Shown: one piece after another, positions 35,501 through 42,683 of the stretch
Layout: each line of letters begins with the position of its first letter
How positions within the stretch are numbered: the stretch's first letter is position 1
NCBI GenBank assembly: GCA_963782595.1
Contig: CAWAKJ010000002.1
Span: 806,001-870,000 of the forward strand
Source: JAMQPK01 sp963782595
GTDB lineage: Bacteria; Acidobacteriota; Vicinamibacteria; Vicinamibacterales; JAMQPK01
Reading direction: 5' to 3'
DNA length: 64,000 nucleotides
The notes under the pieces: generated by a model
Databases searched by the model: none
What the model was told of the DNA's origin: nothing
The model's input: only the letters and a program-made list of their open reading frames with translations
Program-made: the position numbers and the translations under genes

Positions 35501-35861
35501 TGGCAACACGAATACGCCGAACGTCTCAGGAACGCCAGAAGTGCTCGGCGGCATCGGGTCGAGCGAACTGTGGTTCGACACGTCGGTGTTTTCTGCGCCA
35601 GTCGGAACCGCATGGGGGAATGTCGAGAGGCGCGGTCTCCTGACCGGGCCCGCGTATTACAACCTCGACGCGTCAATCGTGAAAGTCATCAGGGCGGGAA
35701 CGAAGCGCGCCGAGATTCGCGCCGACTTCTTCAACGCGCTCAACATTCCGCACTACGCCAATCCGAACGGCACGCTGGGCAATGCCAACTTCGGTCGCAT
35801 CACCGGCATCCTTGCGCAGACGGAACGGACGATTCGCTTCGGCGCACGCTTCCTGTTTTAA
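32544..35861 (+). CDS. TonB-dependent receptor with carboxypeptidase-regulatory-like domain
   Basis: This 1105-residue receptor starts at 32544, preceded by AAGGAGAAGAGCG. It has a signal peptide (about 1-30, ending AHAAAQ), a carboxypeptidase-regulatory-like domain (about 35-120; GNVTDESGGAIPGATITATE), a plug with QLEGADNSDNGGS and a barrel (NVTIKSGTNTFSGSGFAFGN and later strands) ending in IRFGARFLF. It is paralogous to the other two receptors but not closely identical to them. The ligand is unknown. A perfect hairpin follows, then a second cytochrome/DUF1501 module on the same strand. Confidence 0.93.
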   Translation: MTGIRPLLRVVSTLAVFGMLFAPAHAAAQVAVGTLLGNVTDESGGAIPGATITATEVRTNISRTTVSNAAGAYTFNNTPPGTYRVEGELVGFKKFTRENVEVSVNTTIRVEISLAVGTLEESVIVTGEAPMLQTDRTDTGRIIESAQITQMPLGFNRNFQALLITVPGASRPFRPHSEFYNSQESLSSNVNGQSRQVNNVQLEGADNSDNGGSLAFYIPSAEAIESVSVATSNYDAEFGRAGGAVTNVTIKSGTNTFSGSGFAFGNTEATMARNPFTTLAPADSKYVQAGFTFGGPLKRGKLFFFGDFVRTADDSGRLIQGHVPEAPFRNGDFSAAPTRIYDPATGNADGSGRTQFASNQIPLSRISPIAKRLIDAIPMPNVPGAAIGAAINYEKNYVRERRTNQGDIKITYQVGQNDLVSVRYSGQNARTMDPAIFGIYGGLKPFAGSGTNPTQSVGGTYNRVWSATMVQEIRFGRTHHHNEAIGEDYLLKTSNEFGIKGVNLNDFSSGISTINVGGYHEYLIGFETSLPWDREESTWTVSTTATKMWGNHTLKVGGDLRSNRHLLDQTPHPRGSFQYRGAQTAASTDNAAVNGYANSLASFLLDVPNFIERGLICPPQGDCQSSDTIHRGGTHKVVNTFVHDKWQLRPDITLDLGLRHELYFPLVGYTPVGGQATYDPDTNTIRVAGYGDVSQNLGVKTYWKNFNPRTGISWRFNEANVFRAGYGVSALGLPSSWGQSYPIRQVQQFTPVNSFAPTTTNLATGLPAAAFVPIPATGVLDASPLRAESLDVIDPNRTEGTLHSFNVAYQRTLPGGFTAEVAYVGNRGHDILSAYNMNAGIVIGADNAGRPLFTKYGRTADTSNPVPTRSEYNSMQVKIDRRMRNGLSLTNSYTLGRAYSFANGDGGGTISTPADWERGYQRTTFDSTHSFVSSFVYMLPWGPDGKWVKDGVIGKALGDWQVTGVVSAISGTPIDFTASATALRAPGNTNTPNVSGTPEVLGGIGSSELWFDTSVFSAPVGTAWGNVERRGLLTGPAYYNLDASIVKVIRAGTKRAEIRADFFNALNIPHYANPNGTLGNANFGRITGILAQTERTIRFGARFLF

Positions 35862-35868
35862 GAGACGC

Positions 35869-35900
35869 AAGGGCGGGTCACCGCGCGGTGACCCGCCCTT
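35869..35900 (+). terminator. Hairpin after the second TonB receptor
   Basis: A perfect 14-bp stem (AAGGGCGGGTCACC, 35869-35882, with 35887-35900) around GCGC forms a very stable hairpin 7 bp after the stop codon. Only a short T pair ends the stem, so termination strength is uncertain. Confidence 0.8.
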
Positions 35901-36006
35901 CAAGCACCTCGGCGGGGTGCGTTCCATCCCGATCAATCTTCATAATTTCTTCTCGCGCGTGCGCCGGTCCGTTGCGTTATGCTCGTCCCATTTCCAGGGA
36001 GGGCTC

Positions 36007-39000
36007 GTGAGGACTCCTCACCTTCGATGGGTTCGTTCGATCATCGGCGTTGGGTTCGCCACGCTCTATGTCAGCATCGTCGCGGGGATGCCTGTCCCGT
36101 TGCCCGCACAGGTGCCGGCGGGGGCCGTGGCCGCCAGGAGGACAGTGGATTTCCAGCGCGAGATCCGTCCGATCCTGTCGGAGAACTGCTTTGCCTGCCA
36201 TGGGCCGGACCAGTCCACTCGAAAGGTCAATCTTCGCCTGGACGTTCACGAGGATGCGCTGGCCGCAAGGCGAAACGGCGCTGCGGTCGTCCCGGGAAGG
36301 CCCGAGCAGAGCCTGCTCTACCAGAGGATCACAGAAGAGAACTCTGCCAGGCGGATGCCGCCGCTTTCGACGCACAAGACACTGACCGACGCCGAGAAAG
36401 AAGCCATCAGACTCTGGATCGAGCAAGGCGCCGGGTGGAACCAGCACTGGGCATTCGTGGCGCCAGTACGTCCATCGGTCCCGCTCGTCAGGGATCAGAG
36501 TTGGGCTCGCACGCCAATCGATCGATTCGTTCTCGCGAAGGTCGAAGAGGCCGGCCTCGCGCCGAATCCCGAGGCCGACAAACGCGCGCTTATCCGTCGC
36601 ATCTCGCTCGACCTGACGGGGCTGCCGCCCGAGCCCGATGATGTTGCCGCGTTCGTTGCAGATACGTCGCCCGACGCGTACGCGAAGGTTGTGGCCCGGC
36701 TGCTCACGTCGCCGCACTACGGCGAGCACCGCGCGAGATACTGGCTCGACGCGGCGCGGTATGGCGATACGAACGGCCTCCACTACGACAACTATCGCGG
36801 CGGCATCTGGCCGTATCGCGACTGGGTCGTCAGGGCCTTCAACAGCAACATGCCGTTCGATCGATTTGCCGTCAATCAGCTCGCCGGCGATCTGCTGCCC
36901 AATCCCACGCTCGACGATCTCATCGCGACGGGGTTCGTCCGGAACAACAATACGACCAACGAGAACGGTGTGATTGAAGAAGAGGTTCGGTTTCAGTACA
37001 TCAAGGACCGGGCCGACACGACTGGCACGGTGTTCCTCGGGTTGACCGTTGCATGTGCCACGTGCCACGACCATAAGTTCGATCCGATTTCGCAGAGGGA
37101 TCACTACGCGCTCGAGGCCTTCTTCAACAACACCACCGAGCGCGTGATGGACAACAACCGGCCCGACCCCCCGCCAGTCGTGACCGTGCCCGACGATCGC
37201 GACCGCGCCCGCTGGCTTGAGCTCGAAGGGCTCCGAAAATCGCTGAGGTCACGCATGAGCGCTGCCCACGCGGCGCCCAACGCGCGGTTCGACACATGGC
37301 TGGCATCGCGCGAGCGTCAGAACGTGAGCGACCCCCTCATCGATTCGGAAGTGTTCGCCGTCTCCGCAGCGCCTTCGACGTGGCTCAGGCCAGGCGTAGC
37401 TATCCGCGTTCGGCGGAACGGTGTTGAAACGATACTGCCGCTCGAAGCCGCGGTGACTGCAGAAGATGCCTCTCCCTGGACCGGGCTGCCGGCATTGAAG
37501 TTCGATGGACGTTCTTCCCTGAAATTGACGGCCATCGATCTGACGGGGGAGGACCCGTTCTCGATGACGACGTGGGTCTACCTTCCGAAGATTGCCCTTC
37601 ACCCGGGGCAGACGGGGGGTGCACTCGCGCTGATGATTGCGGGCCAGTTGAGCGCCGGTGATGCGGCGGCGACGCCGCCGGTGCCATCCACAGGCTGGAC
37701 ATTCGAAATAGACGAGGGTGTGCCACGGCTGAGACTGCTGGACAGTGACGGCAAGGTCATCCGCGCGCAGGCGCCGTACAACAAGCCGATGAAGGCCGGT
37801 ACGTGGAATCACCTGACCTTCACCTATGACGGAAGCAGAACGGAGAACGGCTACGCGTTCTATCTGAACGGCGCGAGGATGCCGATCGAGCGTGGCGCGT
37901 ATGGCGGTCAGGATTCGACGATCGCGCCCGAGCTGAAGAGCAGCGTGAAAAACAGCGAGCCGGTTTCGCTGGGAGCGGCTGCGAGCGGTGAGAAGGGCAT
38001 CGATGGGTCCGTGGGCGACTTCCGGGTGTTCAACCGCGTCATCAGCGAGGAGGAGGCGCGGCTGATTGCGTCGTGGTCTGCCGTTGCGGTTGCGGCGACG
38101 AAGAGTGCCGCAGGATTGTCGGCGGGTGAGAAGGATGCGTTGAAACTCTACTATCTGGCAAACCGCGATGCGGGCTATCAGAAGCTGTCGGCCGATTTCA
38201 GGCGCGTCAGCATGGAGCATCGCGAGATCGAGCTGCGCTCGAACACCGCGATGGTGCTAGAGGAACGCGGTGATTCGAAGGCAACGGCCCCGCTGCTGTT
38301 TCGCGGCATGTACGATCAGCCTCGCGAGCTCGTGGAAGCGGCCACGCCGTCGTTTTTGCCGCCGATGGTGGCCACGCTGCCGCGAAACCGGCTTGGGCTG
38401 GCTCGTTGGGTGGTCGATCGCCGCAACCCGCTGTTCGCACGCGTCACCGTCAACCGCTTCTGGCAGGAGTTGTTCGGCGCGGGGATCGTAGAGTCGGCCG
38501 ACGATTTTGGTGTGCAGGCGCTGACGCCTTCGCATCCCGAACTGCTCGACTGGCTGGCAGTGGAGTTTCGGGAGTCCGGCTGGGACGTGAAGAAGCTGCT
38601 TACGCTGATTGTGACGTCCTCTGCCTACCGCCAGTCCGCTGTGTTGTCGCCGGAGAAGCTCAGCAAGGATCCCGGGAATCGTCTGCTGGCGCGCGGGCCA
38701 CGGTTCCGACTCGACGGAGAAGTCGTACGCGATTCGGCGCTCGCGGCGAGCGGCCTTCTGGTGAGAAAGCTTGGCGGCCCTCCGGTGAAGCCCTATCAGC
38801 CCGACGGCGTGTGGGAAGGCACTTCAATGGTGGCGAGCAACACGAGAAACTACAAGCCGGACACAGGCGAGTCGCTGTACCGCCGCAGCCTCTACACGTT
38901 GTGGAAGCGACAAGCCCCGCCCGCATCGATGGACATTTTCGACGGCCCGACGCGCGAGGTGTGTGTCGTCAGGCGCGAGCGGACGAACACGCCCATGCAG

Positions 39001-39321
39001 GCGCTGGTGACGATGAACGATCCGCAGTTTGTCGAAGCGGCGCGCGCGCTTGCCGAGCGCGCGATGCGGTCGACGAGCGACCCGATCGACTTCATGACGG
39101 TTCGTGTGCTGGCGCGCACGTTTACGGCCGCCGAGCGCACAATCGCGCAAAGCGCGTACGAGGACTTCGCCGCCCACTACAGTGCAGATCCGGCGGCGGC
39201 GGCGAAACTGCTTGCCGTCGGCGCATCGGCGGTGGATCCGAGTCTTCCGGCGCCGGCGCTCGCCGCGCTGACGATGGTGGCCAATCAGATTTTCAGTCTC
39301 GATGAGGCATTGAATAAATGA
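36007..39321 (+). CDS. Exported DUF1549/DUF1553 cytochrome protein with LamG-like domain
   Basis: I start it at GTG 36007, because AGGGAGGG lies directly upstream and the first residues (RWVRSIIGVGFATLYVSIVAG) make a signal peptide; the longer frame runs back into the hairpin. The 1104-residue protein has a PSCyt1 haem motif CFACH (61-65), DUF1549 with CATCHDHKFDP near 349, an inserted LamG/concanavalin-like sandwich (about 495-685; FDGRSSLKLTA, WNHLTFTYDGSRTENGYAFYLNG) and DUF1553 at the end (RNPLFARVTVNRFWQELFG, RTNTPMQALVTMNDPQF). The sandwich may bind carbohydrate. It overlaps the DUF1501 gene by ATGA. Confidence 0.9.
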   Translation: MRTPHLRWVRSIIGVGFATLYVSIVAGMPVPLPAQVPAGAVAARRTVDFQREIRPILSENCFACHGPDQSTRKVNLRLDVHEDALAARRNGAAVVPGRPEQSLLYQRITEENSARRMPPLSTHKTLTDAEKEAIRLWIEQGAGWNQHWAFVAPVRPSVPLVRDQSWARTPIDRFVLAKVEEAGLAPNPEADKRALIRRISLDLTGLPPEPDDVAAFVADTSPDAYAKVVARLLTSPHYGEHRARYWLDAARYGDTNGLHYDNYRGGIWPYRDWVVRAFNSNMPFDRFAVNQLAGDLLPNPTLDDLIATGFVRNNNTTNENGVIEEEVRFQYIKDRADTTGTVFLGLTVACATCHDHKFDPISQRDHYALEAFFNNTTERVMDNNRPDPPPVVTVPDDRDRARWLELEGLRKSLRSRMSAAHAAPNARFDTWLASRERQNVSDPLIDSEVFAVSAAPSTWLRPGVAIRVRRNGVETILPLEAAVTAEDASPWTGLPALKFDGRSSLKLTAIDLTGEDPFSMTTWVYLPKIALHPGQTGGALALMIAGQLSAGDAAATPPVPSTGWTFEIDEGVPRLRLLDSDGKVIRAQAPYNKPMKAGTWNHLTFTYDGSRTENGYAFYLNGARMPIERGAYGGQDSTIAPELKSSVKNSEPVSLGAAASGEKGIDGSVGDFRVFNRVISEEEARLIASWSAVAVAATKSAAGLSAGEKDALKLYYLANRDAGYQKLSADFRRVSMEHREIELRSNTAMVLEERGDSKATAPLLFRGMYDQPRELVEAATPSFLPPMVATLPRNRLGLARWVVDRRNPLFARVTVNRFWQELFGAGIVESADDFGVQALTPSHPELLDWLAVEFRESGWDVKKLLTLIVTSSAYRQSAVLSPEKLSKDPGNRLLARGPRFRLDGEVVRDSALAASGLLVRKLGGPPVKPYQPDGVWEGTSMVASNTRNYKPDTGESLYRRSLYTLWKRQAPPASMDIFDGPTREVCVVRRERTNTPMQALVTMNDPQFVEAARALAERAMRSTSDPIDFMTVRVLARTFTAAERTIAQSAYEDFAAHYSADPAAAAKLLAVGASAVDPSLPAPALAALTMVANQIFSLDEALNK

Positions 39322-40766
39322 ATCCTTACAAAGAGGCTGTCATCTGCGAGACGCGTCGGCAGTTTTTCTCGCGCACCTCGAGAGGCCTGGGGGTGGCTGC
39401 GCTGGCGACGATGTTCGGCTTCAAGGATGCGGTGAAGGCAACCGGTCTGCCGAATCTTCCTCATTTCGCGCCCAAAGCGAAGCGGGCCGTCTACATGCAC
39501 ATGCTGGGTGGACCGCCCCAGCAGGATCTGTTCGACTACAAGCCCGGCTTGAAGGATTGGTACGACAAAGATCTGCCGGATTCGATCCGCCAGGGACAGC
39601 GGCTGACGACGATGTCGTCCGGCCAGGCGAGATTTCCCGTTGCGCCGTCGGTCTACAACTTCTCGCAGCACGGTCAAAGCGGTGCCTGGGTCTCGGAACT
39701 GCTCCCGCACACCGCGAAGATGGTAGACGAGATCGCGATCGTGAAATCACTCCACACGGAGCAGATCAACCACGAGCCTGCGATTACGTACATCCAGACC
39801 GGGTCGATGATTGGCGGAAGACCCTGCATCGGATCGTGGCTGGCCTACGGTCTGGGCAACATGTCCGAGGACCTGCCGACGTTCGTCGTCATGAACGCGG
39901 TGCGCAGCAACACGCGGACGCCGATTCAGGCGATGTCCGCCCGAATGTGGAGCGCGGGGTTTCTTCCGGCGAAATATTCAGGTGTCTCGCTGAGGGCAGG
40001 CGCCGAGCCGGTGCTGTTCATCAATAATCCCGAAGGCGTGTCGCCGGCCGTCCGACGTCGAATGCTGGATGGGTTAAGCGAGCTCAACGAGATTCAGCAC
40101 CAGACCGTCGGCGACCCGGAAACGCTGACGCGCATTGCGCAGTACGAGATGGCCTATCGCATGCAGACGTCCGTACCCGAGCTGACCGATCTCTCGAGCG
40201 AGCCTGCGGGCGTATACGAACTCTACGGCGAAGACGCGCGCAGGGCCGGGAGCTTCGCTCAGTGCTGCCTGACGGCGCGCCGGCTGCTCGAGCGCGGCAC
40301 GCGATTCGTCCAGATCTGGCTGAATGGCTGGGACGTCCATTCGAACGTGACCGGACATCTGCCGAGCCAATGCCAGGACGTGGATCAGGCGTGCTATGGC
40401 TTCCTTCAGGATCTGAAGCAGCGCGGGATGCTGGATGACACACTCATCGTCTGGGGCGGCGAATTCGGCCGAACCGTGTACTCACAGGGGAGGCTGACGC
40501 CGACCAACTACGGCCGAGATCACCATCCGCGGTGTTTTACGATGTGGATGGCGGGCGCGGGCGTGAAGCCAGGCGTCGTCTACGGTGAAACCGACGATTT
40601 CTCCTACAACATCGTCAGAGATCCCGTTCACGTGAGAGATTTCCAGGCGACCATTCTGAATCAGTTCGGCATCGACCACGACCGATTCTCGGTGAAGTAT
40701 CAAGGGCTCGACGTCAAGCTTACAGGCGTCGAGAAAGCCCAGGTCGTGAAAGGGATCCTTCTCTAG
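39318..40766 (+). CDS. DUF1501 protein, second module
   Basis: This 482-residue partner overlaps the cytochrome gene by 4 bp. Near the N-terminus, TRRQFFSRTSRGLGVAALATMFG is a Tat-like signal. It has the family motifs MHMLGGPPQQDLFDYKPG, WGGEFGRTVYSQGRLTPTN with GRDHHPRCFTMWMAGAGVKP, and GETDDFSYNIVRDPVHVRDF. It is closer to the third module's DUF1501 than to the first. Predicted to act in the periplasm with the haem protein; enzymatic activity unknown. Its stop is immediately followed by a large inverted repeat (40767-41050). Confidence 0.9.
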   Translation: MNPYKEAVICETRRQFFSRTSRGLGVAALATMFGFKDAVKATGLPNLPHFAPKAKRAVYMHMLGGPPQQDLFDYKPGLKDWYDKDLPDSIRQGQRLTTMSSGQARFPVAPSVYNFSQHGQSGAWVSELLPHTAKMVDEIAIVKSLHTEQINHEPAITYIQTGSMIGGRPCIGSWLAYGLGNMSEDLPTFVVMNAVRSNTRTPIQAMSARMWSAGFLPAKYSGVSLRAGAEPVLFINNPEGVSPAVRRRMLDGLSELNEIQHQTVGDPETLTRIAQYEMAYRMQTSVPELTDLSSEPAGVYELYGEDARRAGSFAQCCLTARRLLERGTRFVQIWLNGWDVHSNVTGHLPSQCQDVDQACYGFLQDLKQRGMLDDTLIVWGGEFGRTVYSQGRLTPTNYGRDHHPRCFTMWMAGAGVKPGVVYGETDDFSYNIVRDPVHVRDFQATILNQFGIDHDRFSVKYQGLDVKLTGVEKAQVVKGILL

Positions 40767-41050
40767 AACTAGAATCTAGAAACTGGAATCTAGAAACTAA
40801 TCTCGGTGGGCGGTTGGGTTGACGTGGCTGCGGCGCGAAGCCGTGCGCAGGCGGCCGACACGTCCCGCCTGACCGCGCGAGAAGCCTCCGGGAATCGAGC
40901 GAGGTTGACCGAGCGACGTCAGGGACCTCGCGTCGGGCGGTCGCCGTCGGGCCTCGCAGCGCGCGTCCGGCCCCGAAGCTTCGGATTCGCGTCGCAGCGG
41001 CGTCAACCCAACCGCGCACCGCGATTAGAATCTAGAATCTAGAATCTAGA
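40767..41050. repeat. Large inverted repeat with GAATCTAGA arrays at both ends
   Basis: This fills nearly all of the 313-bp gap between the DUF1501 stop and the MmgE/PrpD start. The outer parts are 9-nt GAATCTAGA-type units (40767-40800 and 41025-41050). Inside them, CGGTTGGGTTGACG (40811-40824) is matched exactly by its complement at 41001-41014, with flanking pairing extending the arms. The GC-rich centre holds further partial pairing and the 12-nt palindrome CCGAAGCTTCGG near 40973. No gene is visible. Confidence 0.88.
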
Positions 41051-41079
41051 CTTGCGAATCCCTCTGTTCGGAGGTCCGT

Positions 41080-42597
41080 ATGAATCGAAAGAAATTTCTC
41101 CACACTGTTGCGGCCGGGGCGGTTGGAACGCTGGCCGGCGGAGCCCCTGCTCGAGGCGCTCAGACATCCACCTCGGCTGGCTCGGGAAAGGTGACGGGCG
41201 ACGGGCTGAAAGGTTCGACGAGAGCGGTTGTCGACTTCATCACCAGCGGGAAGTTCGAGAGCTTTCCACCAGACGTCATCGCGCAAGCCAAGCGATGCCT
41301 CATCGACGGATTCGCCGTCATTCTGGCAGGATCGGAGACCAGAGGCAGCGCGATCGTCCGGCAATACGTCCGGTCCGTCTCGAACGATGTCCGCGGCGCG
41401 TCGATTTTCGGACCAGAGCGAATGGCAGGCCCGCCGCATTACGCGGCGCTGGCGAACGGCGCATCCGGGCACGCCATGGATTTCGACGACACGCAACTGT
41501 CGACGACGCCTGATCGCACGTACGGATTACTTACCCATCCTACGGTCCCGGCCCTGGCATCGACGCTTGCCGTCGCGGAGCAGCAGCAGGCGAGCGGGGC
41601 GGCGTTTCTCGAGGCGTTCCTGACGGGCTTCGAGGTCGAGTGCAAGGTCGCGGAGGCCATTGATCCCGATCACTACCGGCGCGGGTTCCACAGTACCGCG
41701 ACGGCAGGGACGTTTGCCGGGGCTGCCGCCACGGCCCGATTGCTCAAGCTCGATGCCGCCCGTACCGCGCATGCCATTGGCATTGCTGCGAGTCTGGCGG
41801 CCGGCCTGCGCGTGAATTTCGGCTCGATGACCAAGCCGCTCCATGCCGGACGCGCTGCGGAGAATGGCATTACCGCAGCGTTACTGGCTTCCAACGGCTT
41901 TACGGCGGGTGAGGATGGCCTCGACGGACGCTGGGGATATTTTCAGGTGTTGGGCAGTGGCGCCGAGCCTCATCGGTTGATTGGAGCGCTCGGCCGGCCG
42001 CACTCGATTGTAAATCCAGGCGTGTCGGTGAAGCCGTACCCGTGCGGAAGCCTCAGCCATCCCAGCATGGACGCCATGCTGAAGCTTGTGTCCGATCACA
42101 ATATTCAGCCAGGCCAGATCAAGGCGATCCGGCTGAAAGCGGGGTCGAACATCCTCGAACCCCTGCGGTACCAGACGGCGAAGACCGAGCTCGAAGCGAA
42201 GTTCTGCGTGCCGTTTCTGCTCGGTGTGATCGCCCTGAAACGAAAAGCCGGCATTCAGGAATTCACCGACGAGTTCGTGTCGAGTGCGCCAATCCAGCAG
42301 ATGATGACGAAGGTCTCCACGTCCTTCGATCCGAAGATCGAAGCCATGGGCTTCGACAGGATTCGCAGCATTGTGGAGGTGGACCTCCTCGACGGACGGA
42401 TGCTGACGCAGCCTTCCGATGAGCGGTACCGGGGATCGCCGGCGTGGCCGTTCACGATGGCCGAGCTTCGGGAGCGTTTCGCTGACTGTGCTTCACCGCT
42501 GCTGTCGAAGGATCGCATCCAGCGGGCGCTCGACCAGATTGAGACGGTGGAGAAGATCAAGGACATCCGCGAACTGACGCGGACGCTGACGGGGTGA
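41080..42597 (+). CDS. Exported MmgE/PrpD family protein
   Basis: This 505-residue protein has an unusual N-terminal signal (NRKKFLHTVAAGAVGTLAGG, residues 2-21, Ala-rich cut near 27) before a complete MmgE/PrpD core. The core has DVIAQAKRCLIDGFAVILAG, the HAMDFDDTQLS motif, PTVPALASTLAVAEQQQASG and PYPCGSLSHPSMDAML. PrpD is a cytoplasmic 2-methylcitrate dehydratase; related enzymes include cis-aconitate decarboxylase. Members with a signal peptide are of unknown function. It stands alone after a large inverted repeat, not in a prp operon, so a methylcitrate role is not supported. Confidence 0.88.
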   Translation: MNRKKFLHTVAAGAVGTLAGGAPARGAQTSTSAGSGKVTGDGLKGSTRAVVDFITSGKFESFPPDVIAQAKRCLIDGFAVILAGSETRGSAIVRQYVRSVSNDVRGASIFGPERMAGPPHYAALANGASGHAMDFDDTQLSTTPDRTYGLLTHPTVPALASTLAVAEQQQASGAAFLEAFLTGFEVECKVAEAIDPDHYRRGFHSTATAGTFAGAAATARLLKLDAARTAHAIGIAASLAAGLRVNFGSMTKPLHAGRAAENGITAALLASNGFTAGEDGLDGRWGYFQVLGSGAEPHRLIGALGRPHSIVNPGVSVKPYPCGSLSHPSMDAMLKLVSDHNIQPGQIKAIRLKAGSNILEPLRYQTAKTELEAKFCVPFLLGVIALKRKAGIQEFTDEFVSSAPIQQMMTKVSTSFDPKIEAMGFDRIRSIVEVDLLDGRMLTQPSDERYRGSPAWPFTMAELRERFADCASPLLSKDRIQRALDQIETVEKIKDIRELTRTLTG

Positions 42598-42604
42598 TGC
42601 GGAA

Positions 42605-42636
42605 GTCTGTAGCCCGTAGCCTGTAGTCCGTAGCGA
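42605..42636 (+). repeat. GTAGYCY heptamer array
   Basis: Four heptamers, GTAGCCC, GTAGCCT, GTAGTCC and GTAGCGA (42609-42636), abut the terminator stem. A related GTAG stretch occurs at 57033-57047. Confidence 0.7.
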
Positions 42637-42676
42637 CGACAAGGGCGAGCCGTCTCCCGGCTCGCCCTTGTCGTCG
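42634..42676. terminator. 19-bp perfect-stem terminator between convergent genes
   Basis: CGACGACAAGGGCGAGCCG (42634-42652) pairs perfectly with 42658-42676 around a 5-nt loop. It lies between the convergent MmgE/PrpD gene and a TonB receptor gene and can end both transcripts, although T-runs are weak. Confidence 0.85.
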
Positions 42677-42683
42677 GTCCGTC

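Noticed and set aside
35782..36006. Upstream extension of the second cytochrome gene
   Set aside because: It runs through the receptor's stop and the terminator hairpin; the GTG with AGGGAGGG gives a proper signal peptide.
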